Made by a program: the position numbers and the translations under genes
Source: Arachidicoccus sp. BS20
GTDB lineage: Bacteria; Bacteroidota; Bacteroidia; Chitinophagales; Chitinophagaceae
Direction: 5' to 3'
Assembly: GCF_001659705.1 (NCBI RefSeq)
Contig: NZ_CP015971.1
Location: 372,001-436,000, forward strand
Length of the DNA stretch: 64,000 bases
The notes under the pieces: generated by a model
Databases searched by the model: none
Told to the model about the DNA's origin: nothing
The model's input: only the letters and a program-made list of their open reading frames with translations
Part shown: positions 17,099 to 26,944 of the stretch, one piece after another
Layout: each line of letters begins with the position of its first letter
How positions within the stretch are numbered: position 1 is the stretch's first letter

Positions 17099-18310
17099 AT
17101 GCTTGGCGCAACTGTTTCAAAGTCTGATTATAAAAGTATTCAACTAAAGATAATCAACTATGTATTATTTACCTTTTTAGGGTATGTCTGCATTGGTTTG
17201 CCTTTGGCAATTCTTCCGATATTTATTACAAAAAACTTAGGTTACAGTGCGCTTGTTGCCGGCGTTGTGATTAGTCTGCAATATGCTACGACTTTTGTTA
17301 CACGTGGTATTTCGGGCAATATGATTGACAAATACGGACCAAAACTTTCCGTGTATATCAGTATGATATGTTTTATGCTGAATGGTATTTTGCTATATGC
17401 GGTTTATTTGTTAAGAGCAAATCCGTCGTTAAGCCTCATTACCTTAGTAGTCGTAAGGTTGATTACCGGTTGCGGCGAAGGTTTTATAGGCGCCTCTCCT
17501 ATTGCCTGGGCAATGATGATTGTAGGACAGAAACATACTGCAACAGTAATTTCATACAATGGCATTGCATCGTATGGCGCGTTAGCTGTGGGAGCGCCGC
17601 TTGGCGTTTTACTAAATGAACAATTCGGTTTAAACGCTGTCTCAATACTGATTCTGTTAATAGCTGTTTTCGGATTTTTTCTTGCTACTAAAAAAGAAAA
17701 AATTGTTTCGGCAAAACAAGATAATAATGCTTCGCACGTTCCGTTTTTTTCTGTGCTGCGGAAAGTTGCGCCTTATGGCATTTGTTTAATGCTTGCAGGA
17801 CTTGGGTTTGGAACAATTTCTAATTTCATTACATTGTATTATGACCATTTTCATTGGGCAAATGCGGCGCTTTGTCTTTCTGTTTTCAGTATTTTATTTA
17901 TTGTAGGAAGGTTGTTTTTCTCCAATGCCATTAATCAACACGGCGGTATCAAAGTTGCCCTTGCCTGTCTTATTTGCGAAACAGTGGGTTTGTTTTTATT
18001 GGCAATCATTCATCATCCTTATTTTGCATTGTTAGGAGCGTCGGTTACCGGCTTTGGATTTTCGTTGGTATTTCCGGCGCTTGGCGTGGAAGCTGTAAAA
18101 TTATTTTCTGCTGAACGTAGTGGAGCGGCTTTAGCCGCTTACGGATTGTTTATCGATATTTCGCTCGGCATTACAGGACCTTTAATTGGCGGTGTTATAG
18201 AAGGTTTTGGCATTGCATCTATGTTCACATTCTGTACAGGGATTGTATTTATCGGGCTTTTACTTTGTGCATCGCTCAATAAAAAAGCGGCTAAAGTTTT
18301 AGCCGCCTGA
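17099..18310 (+). CDS. MFS transporter (YhhS/UPF0226-like)
   Basis: About twelve helices in 403 residues, with the MFS loop motif GNMIDKYGPKLSV, the phrase RLITGCGEGFIGASPIAWAM and a central loop rich in Lys (TKKEKIVSAKQ). The pattern matches YhhS-like members that export small sugars or glyphosate-like compounds; the substrate here cannot be told. I start at the ATG at 17099 because a promoter-like box lies between it and the earlier in-frame ATG at 17036. Its 3' end contains a hairpin that serves the convergent gene. Confidence 0.82.
   Translation: MLGATVSKSDYKSIQLKIINYVLFTFLGYVCIGLPLAILPIFITKNLGYSALVAGVVISLQYATTFVTRGISGNMIDKYGPKLSVYISMICFMLNGILLYAVYLLRANPSLSLITLVVVRLITGCGEGFIGASPIAWAMMIVGQKHTATVISYNGIASYGALAVGAPLGVLLNEQFGLNAVSILILLIAVFGFFLATKKEKIVSAKQDNNASHVPFFSVLRKVAPYGICLMLAGLGFGTISNFITLYYDHFHWANAALCLSVFSILFIVGRLFFSNAINQHGGIKVALACLICETVGLFLLAIIHHPYFALLGASVTGFGFSLVFPALGVEAVKLFSAERSGAALAAYGLFIDISLGITGPLIGGVIEGFGIASMFTFCTGIVFIGLLLCASLNKKAAKVLAA
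18281..18306 (-). terminator. Terminator for the convergent TPR-like gene, inside the MFS coding end
   Basis: GCGGCTAAA (18287-18295) pairs with TTTAGCCGC (18298-18306); on the minus strand it is followed by six Ts (18286-18281). It lies 22 bases past the stop of the minus-strand gene and overlaps the last codons of the MFS gene. Confidence 0.65.
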
Positions 18311-18328
18311 AATTTTACACTCGTCATT

Positions 18329-18964
18329 TTATTTACTACATTCTTCCAATAAGCCTTCTGCCTCTTCCCTGCCCCATCTCGGCGAAAAATCCATTGACGG
18401 TTTTTCATTGTTAAATAAGTCCACAGATTTCTGAAACAAAGGTTTTGCGGCGGCTTTTCCACCGCCGAAACTTTCGGGCGTATGATAAACAGTTTCGCCT
18501 TTCATAAAGTAAATACGCGGATTTGTCGAGTCTTGAGCAATCGCTTGCTCGTAGTATTTTTCCATCGCAACACCGCTCGTTTGCCAGCGCGTTTGCGGGT
18601 CAACGGTCATTTCCATTACTTCATTATAATAATGCAGAACACTCAGCTCAGCATTTTTTTGGATAGCTTCGGCTTTTGCCAATAAAGAATCAATCTTTTG
18701 TCCGGTTGCATCTTTATCAACAGTTTTGTCTTCACTTTCACCTCTTAGTTGCGACAATGCTGCAAAATAATAAGGCTGCCACAAAGTTTTTTCGGCATTA
18801 CCGATTCTTTCAAAAGCTGCGGAAACACTTAAATAATCATTAAACGTTTTTGCATTTTTTAATAACTCCAAATTGCTTTTCATTGCGCCAATATATTTCG
18901 GCGACTGTGCCTGAACGGCTGAAATACTGATAAACAGTAGTGTTGAGAAAATTAACTTTTTCAT
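18329..18964 (-). CDS. Exported TPR-like protein of unknown function
   Basis: The 211-residue protein has a signal peptide (KKLIFSTLLFISISAVQAQ) and a helical body with TPR-like repeats (YYFAALSQLRGESEDKTVDK, MEKYYEQAIAQDSTNPRIYF, KPLFQKSVDLFNNEKP). It is probably periplasmic. It lies 95 bases downstream of a TonB-dependent receptor on the same strand and may be cotranscribed, which suggests a role alongside the receptor. I cannot name a function. Confidence 0.75.
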   Translation of the reverse strand: MKKLIFSTLLFISISAVQAQSPKYIGAMKSNLELLKNAKTFNDYLSVSAAFERIGNAEKTLWQPYYFAALSQLRGESEDKTVDKDATGQKIDSLLAKAEAIQKNAELSVLHYYNEVMEMTVDPQTRWQTSGVAMEKYYEQAIAQDSTNPRIYFMKGETVYHTPESFGGGKAAAKPLFQKSVDLFNNEKPSMDFSPRWGREEAEGLLEECSK

Positions 18965-19059
18965 TTTTTAACGGGGATTTTGAATGATTAAATTGATTAT
19001 TAATTGGATTTTACTTTGCTGTTGAATATTGATTATTAATCATTGTGTATTGAATATTT

Positions 19060-21303
19060 TTAAAGATTATCATTAATAATTTGCTGCGACCTGTCCACAC
19101 CGAACGTGAAAAATATTCCCAAGAAAAATTGTTGCCGCGTCGCAGGCAACACGGCTTGTCTGTACGAACCGTCGTAAGAATAATTGTAAGAATAAATTTG
19201 CTTAAAGTCGAACAAATTTTTTACCGTACCTACGATAATGATATTCGTTTTCGCATTCTTCTTTCCGAATGTCGGCAAATAATCTACGCTGAAACCTACA
19301 TCGTTCAGGGTTTGCGTCTTGCCTTGATGCTCCAGGTTGTATGTTCCGTTTTGTTGCGGCGCAAAATAATAATACGGTCTGCCTGTTGAAAAAGTATAGG
19401 TCAAATTAAATTCCGTTTTAATCGGCAGTACAAAAGATTTTGCCACAACGGACAATGTGTGCGGCGTAATAAAATCGGGTTGTATAGATTGATAATAATT
19501 CAAAAAATTTCTTTTAGAATCAATGTAAGAATAGCTAATCCAATACTCAAAACCCTTAATCGTTTTTTGGTCTTTCCAAAATAAATCGACGCCTTTCGCA
19601 TAACCGTTACCATTATTGTTATAAGTAAAATTAGCATCGGGCAACGCAATTGTTTTTATCAAATCGTCATACTTTTTATAGTATGCTTCTACACGAAATA
19701 ATTGATTAATTGTACTTCTTTGATAGTTCAAAATATAATGCGTCGCTTGTGTAAATTTCAAGTCGGGATTATACATTAAATAGACCCCGTCCGGCTTTTG
19801 GTAAAAAATTCCGTATGCGGCAGATACTTGTCCATTGTCGCCAACACGATACGCCAAACTCGCTCGTGGCGCCACTTTCGACTGATTCATCAAAGATGAA
19901 AGTTCGCCGCGCGCGCCAAGTTTCATCATAAAATCGTGTGTGAAGTACACATCCGTTTCTGCAAACAACGCACCGTAATTATCTTTAAAATTAAGCGGAT
20001 AATTGTTGTACGTCAAACGCGAATTTGTATAATCATATTCACCGCCGAAACGCACCGCGTCTAAATGGCTAAACTTCTTTTCAAACACCAAACGCGATTG
20101 CAAATTATCCGTCGGTTGGTGCAATGCCACTTTTTTTATATTCATCCAATACACGCTCGAATCAAACGCTTTCGGCATATTGTTTTTATCAACAATCGAA
20201 ACATTAATTTTATCGGCATTAATCGTAAAGCTGTTTGCCCAAATCATTTTCCAGCTGTTACCCAAGTTTTGTGTATAATTGAAATTATTATACCAATTGG
20301 TATTTTTCACATTGTATTGGTCTTTCAAATAAAGGCTGTCCACATCAGGCTTGCGCATTCCCGAAGCGTTGTAACCGAAAGCCGTGTAAAACTTAAACAT
20401 TCCGCCATGCTTCGTTTTTTTATGATAATAAAAATGTCCGGTTTGATAACGCGGCACATCGTAAATTTCATACTCCGAATGAACCACATCGAGATAAGGT
20501 TTCACATTCACAAAATTATAATTCACACCCCAAGCTGAAGTTTTATCTTTCGATAATTGTTGTGTTTGTGCCACCAGATAAACCAAAGGCGAAGCGTCGA
20601 TTTCGTACTGCGTTTTTTCAGGAAAATCATTACTGTTCATTAATAATACGGAAGAAAGCGCGTCGCCGTACAAAGCCGAATAACCGCCGGTTGCAAACAT
20701 TGTTCCGCTAAATAAATTCGGGTCGAAACGCCCGCGCTGCATTATTTGCGGTGCTCCTCTAAAGTACGGATTTGAGATAACCGCACCGTCCATATACTGC
20801 GCTGTTTCGCCCGCCGTGCCACCATGCACAAACAATCCTTCCTGCTCTCCTACTTGCTGAACACCCGGCAGTGTGCGCATTGCGGTGGAAATATCGCCGT
20901 TGGTTGCTGTGGTTAAAATATCGAGTGAGGTCATTACAACACCTTTTTTATTGTCGCCTGCGGAAAATGAACCTGCGCTCACGGTAACAGCATTCAGTTC
21001 ATTGAACGATTCTTTTAGTACAGCATTTATGTTTATAGTTTCATTGCCGATATTGACAACTTTTTCAAAAGGCTCATAACCCGTAAAAGTGATTTGTATT
21101 GTGTCAATTCCTTTGTCAGTTGTAGTGAAAGAAAAATTTCCTGCACTGTCAGTGATTGTGCCGTCGTAACCATTTTTAATGGCGATGCCTGCGTTGCGAA
21201 TCGGTTTCATTTTACTGTCTTTTACCCAACCTTTGATGATGGTTTGGGAAAATGACATTGTTGATGAAACAATAAAAATAATAATGAGCGATATTTTTTT
21301 CAT
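19060..21303 (-). CDS. TonB-dependent receptor with carboxypeptidase-regulatory-like domain
   Basis: From the ATG at 21303 the product has 747 residues. A signal peptide (KKISLIIIFIVSSTMSFSQ) is followed by a carboxypeptidase-regulatory-like beta-sandwich (GWVKDSKMKPIRNAGIAIKN, residues about 20-95), the plug (AMRTLPGVQQVGEQEGLFVH, GGTAGETAQYMDGAVISNPY) and a large barrel ending FLGIFFTFGVDRSQQI. No SusD-type lipoprotein is adjacent, so it is probably a siderophore/vitamin or peptide-type receptor, not a SusCD glycan importer. An ATG five codons earlier (21318) is less likely because it precedes the natural signal start. The neighbour downstream is a TPR-like exported protein. Confidence 0.9.
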   Translation of the reverse strand: MKKISLIIIFIVSSTMSFSQTIIKGWVKDSKMKPIRNAGIAIKNGYDGTITDSAGNFSFTTTDKGIDTIQITFTGYEPFEKVVNIGNETININAVLKESFNELNAVTVSAGSFSAGDNKKGVVMTSLDILTTATNGDISTAMRTLPGVQQVGEQEGLFVHGGTAGETAQYMDGAVISNPYFRGAPQIMQRGRFDPNLFSGTMFATGGYSALYGDALSSVLLMNSNDFPEKTQYEIDASPLVYLVAQTQQLSKDKTSAWGVNYNFVNVKPYLDVVHSEYEIYDVPRYQTGHFYYHKKTKHGGMFKFYTAFGYNASGMRKPDVDSLYLKDQYNVKNTNWYNNFNYTQNLGNSWKMIWANSFTINADKINVSIVDKNNMPKAFDSSVYWMNIKKVALHQPTDNLQSRLVFEKKFSHLDAVRFGGEYDYTNSRLTYNNYPLNFKDNYGALFAETDVYFTHDFMMKLGARGELSSLMNQSKVAPRASLAYRVGDNGQVSAAYGIFYQKPDGVYLMYNPDLKFTQATHYILNYQRSTINQLFRVEAYYKKYDDLIKTIALPDANFTYNNNGNGYAKGVDLFWKDQKTIKGFEYWISYSYIDSKRNFLNYYQSIQPDFITPHTLSVVAKSFVLPIKTEFNLTYTFSTGRPYYYFAPQQNGTYNLEHQGKTQTLNDVGFSVDYLPTFGKKNAKTNIIIVGTVKNLFDFKQIYSYNYSYDGSYRQAVLPATRQQFFLGIFFTFGVDRSQQIINDNL

Positions 21304-21403
21304 AGAAAGAAAAAGCAATTTTTAAACTTTATGCTAAATAAAATTGATTAAAATTATTCAACAACACCTTTCCGTTCAGTCAACATTAACTTTCGGTAAA
21401 ACA

Positions 21404-21694
21404 TCATTTTTTCGGCTTTAAATAATCCTTCAAAGCGTCCACATAATCGTCAAACGCCTTAATGCCTTTCTTCGTGATTTTACAGGTCGTCAATGGATAT
21501 TTTCCTTTAAAAGATTTTTTCAGCGTAATGTATTCTGCTTCGGCAAGTTTCTGCAACTGTACGCTGAGATTACCTGATGTTGCGCCCGTTTTTTCTTTTA
21601 TTTCTCCGAACTCTGCTTCCGTTGCACCTACCAACAAGCTGATGATTGCGAGTCGCAGCTCCGAATGTAACAGAGGGTCTAACGCTTTAAACAT
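21404..21694 (-). CDS. Winged-helix transcriptional regulator (HTH_34/PadR-like size)
   Basis: The 96-residue protein is a single winged-helix domain: LDPLLHSELRLAIISLLVGA, EAEFGEIKEKTGATSGNLSV, QLQKLAEAEYITLKKSFKGK. This is the short ArsR/MarR-like group often paired with a membrane protein in Bacteroidota. The start at 21694 overlaps the end of the upstream gene by 8 bases (ATGTTTAA), which implies translational coupling. The TonB receptor begins about 100 bases downstream, a possible target. Confidence 0.85.
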   Translation of the reverse strand: MFKALDPLLHSELRLAIISLLVGATEAEFGEIKEKTGATSGNLSVQLQKLAEAEYITLKKSFKGKYPLTTCKITKKGIKAFDDYVDALKDYLKPKK

Positions 21695-22274
21695 TCGCTT
21701 CTTTTTTTGCTTTCTTCCACAATAAATATCCGGGAACAAGATACCCTAAAAACATAACGGCAATAGCTACAAGCAATGTATCCGTGCCGCGAGGCAACAA
21801 CACATCGGCAATCGCTCCGAGCCAAAACACAACCGCGCCTGCATACAACGACCAGAATTTATAAATGCCGCCCGACGTGAACATACACAATCCCAATATG
21901 CAGTAAATAAATGGTGGCATATCTACTTTTAAGTGAACACAAAGAAATCCAAGAACGAGGTAACTTATACCAAAACTGATCCACAACTTTCCGTTGATGG
22001 AATCAAGCTTGGAAAACCTTCTTTCTTTAGGCGCAATTACTGCGTAATACAACGCCGTAACTATCATGCCGATAGCAATAGCCATCATCCATACATAGCC
22101 GGAAATGTTATGACCGGCCACATCTGAACAATAATCTACAATACAAGCAATGATAATCAATGCGCCCCAAAACAGAAATGCAAAACCATTATTGTAAAAG
22201 CGGTTTCTTGTATCAGCAAGCATTTTCTCAATGATTTGCAGGCTTTCTTCAGGCGAGATATTTTTTTCTTCCAT
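21687..22274 (-). CDS. Unknown membrane protein coupled to the regulator gene
   Basis: The 195-residue product starts with a helical hydrophilic segment (EEKNISPEESLQIIEKMLAD) and then has about six membrane helices, e.g. GFAFLFWGALIIIACIVDYC, VWMMAIAIGMIVTALYYAVI and LLVAIAVMFLGYLVPGYLLW. Such proteins commonly precede a short winged-helix regulator in this phylum and may sequester or inform it. The ATG at 22274 is preferred to one at 22301. Function unknown. Confidence 0.78.
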   Translation of the reverse strand: MEEKNISPEESLQIIEKMLADTRNRFYNNGFAFLFWGALIIIACIVDYCSDVAGHNISGYVWMMAIAIGMIVTALYYAVIAPKERRFSKLDSINGKLWISFGISYLVLGFLCVHLKVDMPPFIYCILGLCMFTSGGIYKFWSLYAGAVVFWLGAIADVLLPRGTDTLLVAIAVMFLGYLVPGYLLWKKAKKEANV

Positions 22275-22369
22275 GATTTTGTTTTTATAAATATGACACA
22301 AAAATAAAGTAGTTTACAATATAAACCAAATTTATTTAAAAAACGAAATATCTACCAAAGGGAGAAGTC

Positions 22370-23665
22370 TCAAAGAATATTTTTCTTTTGCGAATAAATC
22401 AGCCCGAAGAAACCAACGAGAAAGAAAGCAATCAGTACCAAAATTGAATAACGCATATTGCCTGTGAGTTGCTGGATAAATCCGAAACTGAAGGTTCCAA
22501 TCACAATTCCGATTTTTTCCGACACATCATAAAAGCTGAAAAACGAAGCAGTGTCTTTGGTTTCGGGCATCAGTTTGGAATACGTGGAACGACTTAAAGA
22601 TTGAATGCCGCCCATAACAATTCCTACAAGCGTTGCAACGATATAAAAGCCTGTTGCCGTTTGTATAAAATACGCCATCGCGCAAACGCCAATCCACACC
22701 AAAACTACGAACGACAAGACTTTTAGGTTGCCGAAGCGTTCCGATAATTTCGCCATTAAATATGAGCCGGCAATGGCAACCAACTGAATAATTAAAATAC
22801 AGGTTATCAACTGCGAGGCTTGCAATTGTAGCACCTGGCTTCCGAATAAAGTTGCTGCGAGCATCACGGTTTGTACGCCCATGCTGTAAAAGAAAAAGGC
22901 AAATAAATATCTTTTTAATACAGGTAAATGTTTGAGTTGTTGCCAAACTTTTTTTAATTCGACAAAGCCTTTGTTGAATAATGTTACTTCCGTTTTATTG
23001 GTTTTTACTTTCGGTAAAACAGCAAAAGTAATCTGCGCAAACCCAAGCCACCACAAGCCTACAAGTAAAAACGACAACCGTGAAGCAAAGCCTTCGTCCA
23101 TACCAAAAGGCTTCGTCAATACAAAAACAAAACAAATTAATTGTAAAATTACACTGCCGATATATCCGTAAGCAAAACCTTTCGCGCTCACATTATCTTG
23201 TTCTTTTTCAGGCGCAATTTCCGGCAGATATGCGTTGTAAAAAACAAGACTTCCGCAATAACCAATCGCAGCTAAAATGCAACAGATAATTCCCAAATTC
23301 AATCTTGTTTTTGTAAAGAAAAACAGCACGCAGCAAGCCAGCGAACCGAGATAACAAAAGAACTGCATGAAGCGTTTTTTGTTTCCTCTTCCATCGGCAA
23401 CGGAAGAGAGCATCGGCGATAAAATCGCAATAATCAAATAAGCTGTTGCGATGGCATAATTATACAAAGCACCGCTTTCAAATTTTGTCCCAAGAAAAGA
23501 AACCGAATGGCTAAAAGCCTTACCATTACTGTCTTTCAATGTAGTAATGGCATCGTAATAAACAGGGAAAATAGTAGAAGTAATTACGAGATTGTACGCG
23601 CTGTTTGCCCAGTCGTACATTGCCCAGCCGTTAATAATTTTTTTAGAAGAAGTTGTTTTGTTCAT
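22370..23665 (-). CDS. UMF1/Atg22-type MFS transporter
   Basis: The 431-residue protein begins with the family signature NGWAMYDWANSAYNLVITST and has about 12 helices, including GRGNKKRFMQFFCYLGSLAC in the first loop, FYNAYLPEIAPEKEQDNVSA and GGIQSLSRSTYSKLMPE. UMF1 members relate to yeast vacuolar amino-acid exporter Atg22; the bacterial substrates are unknown. Its ATG overlaps the stop of uppP by one base (TAATG), so the two are translationally coupled. Confidence 0.88.
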   Translation of the reverse strand: MNKTTSSKKIINGWAMYDWANSAYNLVITSTIFPVYYDAITTLKDSNGKAFSHSVSFLGTKFESGALYNYAIATAYLIIAILSPMLSSVADGRGNKKRFMQFFCYLGSLACCVLFFFTKTRLNLGIICCILAAIGYCGSLVFYNAYLPEIAPEKEQDNVSAKGFAYGYIGSVILQLICFVFVLTKPFGMDEGFASRLSFLLVGLWWLGFAQITFAVLPKVKTNKTEVTLFNKGFVELKKVWQQLKHLPVLKRYLFAFFFYSMGVQTVMLAATLFGSQVLQLQASQLITCILIIQLVAIAGSYLMAKLSERFGNLKVLSFVVLVWIGVCAMAYFIQTATGFYIVATLVGIVMGGIQSLSRSTYSKLMPETKDTASFFSFYDVSEKIGIVIGTFSFGFIQQLTGNMRYSILVLIAFFLVGFFGLIYSQKKNIL

Positions 23666-24462
23666 TAAACCATTTGCAAACTATGCCCTGAAAAAATGAA
23701 GATTAAAATTACAATTCCTACAATGATGCGATACACGCCAAATGCCTGAAATCCGTGTTTGGATACAAAATTGATAAACGATTTTATAGCAATAATTGCC
23801 ACAACAAATCCAACTAAATTTCCTACGCCCAACAATCCTAATTCGTGCGAAGAAACGCGATAACCTTGTTTGTAAAAATCAAATAATTTTTTTGCCGTTG
23901 CGCCGAACATAGTTGGCACAGCAAGAAAGAAAGAAAATTCCGCTGCCGCTTTCTTTGTAAGTTTTTGCTGCATTCCGCCAATGATGCTTGCTGCGCTTCG
24001 GCTTACGCCCGGAATCATAGCCAAACATTGCCAAATGCCAATGACAAACGCTTTCGGATAAGGAACTTTATCGGCACTTTCTACCGTGGGATTTTTAAAT
24101 ACTTTATCAATAAACAACAATACAATACCGCCGACCAACAGTGCAACAGCAACGACTTCGATGCTTCCCAAAAACGCATCTATTTTTTTACTAAACAATA
24201 CGCCGAGTATCGCGGCGGGAATGAATGCAACAATCAATCTGTAATAAAAGTCCAGCGACTTTAAAAATCTTTTGAAGTACAAAACAATTACGGAAAGTAT
24301 TGTCCCAAGCTGAATAGCAACAATGAACAATTGTACGAATTGATTGCTTGTATCAAGTCCGAGCAGTGTGCTTCCGATAATCAAATGTCCTGTGGACGAA
24401 ACAGGTAAAAACTCCGTCAATCCTTCGATGATACCGAGAATGAGCGCTTGTAAATAGTTCAT
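23665..24462 (-). CDS. uppP: Undecaprenyl-diphosphate phosphatase
   Basis: The 265-residue membrane protein has the BacA/UppP signature motifs: [19 protein letters not shown] near the N-terminus and [16 protein letters not shown] in the middle, both forming the active site. The enzyme recycles the lipid carrier for peptidoglycan and other envelope polymers and gives bacitracin tolerance. Coupled to the following UMF1-type transporter by a one-base overlap; dnaX lies 59 bases upstream on the same strand. Confidence 0.95.
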   Translation of the reverse strand: MNYLQALILGIIEGLTEFLPVSSTGHLIIGSTLLGLDTSNQFVQLFIVAIQLGTILSVIVLYFKRFLKSLDFYYRLIVAFIPAAILGVLFSKKIDAFLGSIEVVAVALLVGGIVLLFIDKVFKNPTVESADKVPYPKAFVIGIWQCLAMIPGVSRSAASIIGGMQQKLTKKAAAEFSFFLAVPTMFGATAKKLFDFYKQGYRVSSHELGLLGVGNLVGFVVAIIAIKSFINFVSKHGFQAFGVYRIIVGIVILIFIFSGHSLQMV

Positions 24463-24521
24463 GTATTGAATTAAATTTTCACAATAATATTATCAAATTA
24501 TCACATCGTCAAATTATCAAA

Positions 24522-26348
24522 TTAATAATCGATATTTAGTTTCAGTTTGTCTTTCAGCAATTTCAACGCAGGATTTTTTTCTGCCATTATTTCAAATCTT
24601 TGACGACTGTTCAATACAGGTTTTACATCTTCCGGCTCTTCATCGGACTGCGAAAATTCGATTTGAAAATTCAGCATCCGGTTTTTAAACAGCGCGCAGA
24701 TTTTTTCCATAACAAACAATCTTTCCAATTCAATCTGTTTTTTCTGCACTGTTGTATGAACGAATATTTTAAAATTTTCGTCGTCCACAATCATTAATTC
24801 TGCAGCGCGAAAAGTCATTGCGGCAGCATGTTTATTTTGCTGTAGCAGTTCGTCGGAATACGCCAGCCACGTACTCTGTAACCGGCACAGTTCAAGCGGT
24901 TCGGGATTTTCAACTTCCGTTACATCATATTCTTTGCCCACTTTCGCTTTAATTGCATCCAGTAAAGTCTGTTTGGAAACAGGCGATTGTACTCGTGTCG
25001 AAATTTGTGGTTTTGCTTTCGGCAAAGGATTTTGTGCGACAGTTTTTTTCTCTTCAACAATCGGTTTCACATCTTCTTTTGTCGTAGTTTTTCCGGGAGT
25101 TTCTTTTGCTATATACAATCTCGCAGAAGTGTCTTTCGGAGCCTGCGGCTGCGCAATGATTTGCAAAGGCTCGATTTTCTTTTCGCGAAAAGCTACCGGT
25201 CCGTCAATCCGCTTTTTTTTTATAACAACTCCATTCTCGGAAGCTAATTCTATGGCTTGTTGTAAAAAATTCAGTTTGATTAATGCCATTTCTACGTGCA
25301 ACCTTTTGTTGCGCGCTTGCTTGTAATTGATTTCCGCTTCGTTCAAAATATTCAACGCACTTACCAACAATGAAGCCGAAACTTTCTTCGCAAAGTCCAA
25401 ATATTTCTGTTGCAAACCTTCCACAACATCCAGTAAACTTGCGGCTTTTGAATCCTGGCAAACCAATAAATTCCTGATAAATTCCGCAAAGCCGTTTAGT
25501 ACCATGTCGCCTTCAAAGCCTTTTCGGTTGATTTCGTCGTACAACAACATTAATCCTGCCAAATCCTGTTGCAGTAAGCATTCCAGCATTTTGAAATAAT
25601 AATCTTCATCCAGAATATTCAGGTTATCAATTGTATTTTGGTACGTTAATTTTCCATCGGTAAAACTGACGATTTTATCCAGAATGCTTAACGCATCGCG
25701 CATACAGCCTTCACTCTTTTGCGCAATTACTTGCAGCGCAGCTTTCTCGGCATTGAGATGTTCGTTCTCAACAATTTCTTCGAGATGTTCAACCGTATCG
25801 TTATTGGTAATTCTTTTAAAATCGAAGATTTGACAACGGCTCAAAATCGTGGGAAGAATTTTATGTTTTTCCGTAGTTGCCAAAATAAAAATCGCATAGC
25901 CCGGTGGTTCTTCCAGAGTTTTCAGAAAAGCATTGAATGCGCTTGCGCTCAGCATGTGAACTTCGTCCACAATATATACTTTGTATTTCCCCGCCTGCGG
26001 CGCAAAACGTACTTGCTCGACAAGCGCGCGAATGTCATCCACAGAGTTATTGCTCGCGGCGTCTAATTCGTGAATATTTAAAGATGCACCATCGTTGAAA
26101 CTCACGCACGACGGGCATTTGTCGCAAGCTTCGCCATTCGGCTGAAGGTTTTCGCAGTTGATTGTTTTTGCCAAAATACGTGCGCAGGTGGTTTTGCCCA
26201 CGCCGCGCGGACCGCAGAACAAAAATGCGTGCGCCAACTGATGATTCTTAATCGCGTTTTTTAAAGTTGTTGTGATATGTTTTTGCCCCACAACCGTGTC
26301 GAAAGTTTGCGGGCGATATTTTCGTGCCGATACTACAAAATTGTCCAT
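24522..26348 (-). CDS. dnaX: DNA polymerase III subunit gamma/tau
   Basis: The 608-residue clamp-loader subunit has Walker A FCGPRGVGKTTCARILAK (about 44-61), four zinc-binding Cys (CENLQPNGEACDKCPSC), Walker B VYIVDEVHML, sensor 1 ATTEKHKILPTILSRCQ and the arginine-finger SRC. The C-terminus (about 370-608) is a low-complexity Lys/Pro/Gln segment followed by a tau-like domain. It loads the beta clamp during replication. The recR/YbaB neighbours known in other phyla are absent. Confidence 0.95.
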   Translation of the reverse strand: MDNFVVSARKYRPQTFDTVVGQKHITTTLKNAIKNHQLAHAFLFCGPRGVGKTTCARILAKTINCENLQPNGEACDKCPSCVSFNDGASLNIHELDAASNNSVDDIRALVEQVRFAPQAGKYKVYIVDEVHMLSASAFNAFLKTLEEPPGYAIFILATTEKHKILPTILSRCQIFDFKRITNNDTVEHLEEIVENEHLNAEKAALQVIAQKSEGCMRDALSILDKIVSFTDGKLTYQNTIDNLNILDEDYYFKMLECLLQQDLAGLMLLYDEINRKGFEGDMVLNGFAEFIRNLLVCQDSKAASLLDVVEGLQQKYLDFAKKVSASLLVSALNILNEAEINYKQARNKRLHVEMALIKLNFLQQAIELASENGVVIKKKRIDGPVAFREKKIEPLQIIAQPQAPKDTSARLYIAKETPGKTTTKEDVKPIVEEKKTVAQNPLPKAKPQISTRVQSPVSKQTLLDAIKAKVGKEYDVTEVENPEPLELCRLQSTWLAYSDELLQQNKHAAAMTFRAAELMIVDDENFKIFVHTTVQKKQIELERLFVMEKICALFKNRMLNFQIEFSQSDEEPEDVKPVLNSRQRFEIMAEKNPALKLLKDKLKLNIDY

Positions 26349-26469
26349 ACGAGTTGCAAGATAATCATTTCTTATTTGTGATTTTGGATTTAAGATTGAT
26401 GATTTGAAAGTGTGGATAAAAAGGGTTTTCCAAACATTTTTTTATACTTTTTCCGAACACTTTTATTAC

Positions 26470-26640
26470 AACCTTAGTAATAATCAAATTACTGATGAAT
26501 TTCACCTTATTACATTATTTTTTACTTGCAATAAAGCGTAATAAGGTATTTTCTCAAAGGCTGTTTATGTTACTAAGGTTTATACATATTTGTTGTGTAT
26601 TTGATTGCGTCAAACTTCGTTTTGCAGTTAAATACACAAC
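26470..26640. repeat. Three inverted repeats in the gap before the toxin-antitoxin pair
   Basis: The 356-base gap (26349-26704) holds nested perfect repeats: AACCTTAGTAA (26470-26480) with TTACTAAGGTT (26570-26580), enclosing ACCTTATTAC (26504-26513) with GTAATAAGGT (26538-26547). A third, GTTGTGTATTT (26592-26602) with AAATACACAAC (26630-26640), follows. They could be autoregulatory sites of the toxin-antitoxin operon, a folded RNA, or a remnant mobile element. A -7 box TAAATTTG is at 26675-26682. Confidence 0.55.
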
Positions 26641-26704
26641 GGTTTTTAGTTTTTTCTTTTGAAAGAATTAAATGTAAATTTGTTATCGAAAAATTGAATG
26701 AATT

Positions 26705-26944
26705 ATGACAACAACAACTATTCGGCAGAAACTGCATCAATATATAGATACAGGCGATGGCAAGCTTTTGAAACTTTTGTATGCGCTTGCAAAAGAGTAT
26801 AGTGAAGACGATGATTTTGAATATACTTTTTCAGAAGAAGAAATTCGCGAGTTTGATAATCGCCGACAAAAAAGACTGAACGGCGAAAGCAAATTATATA
26901 ATTGGGAAGAAGCAAAAAGTATTATCACAAGAAAACAGGAATAA
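26705..26944 (+). CDS. Antitoxin of a type II toxin-antitoxin pair
   Basis: This 79-residue acidic protein (TTIRQKLHQYIDTGDGKLLK, EEEIREFDNRRQKRLNGESK, LYNWEEAKSIITRK) resembles the short antitoxins paired with ParE/RelE toxins in Bacteroidota. The phrase SKLYNWEEAKSII is the toxin-binding tail. Its TAA overlaps the toxin ATG by one base (TAATG), ensuring coupled translation. A -7 box TAAATTTG lies 23 bases upstream. Confidence 0.85.
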   Translation: MTTTTIRQKLHQYIDTGDGKLLKLLYALAKEYSEDDDFEYTFSEEEIREFDNRRQKRLNGESKLYNWEEAKSIITRKQE

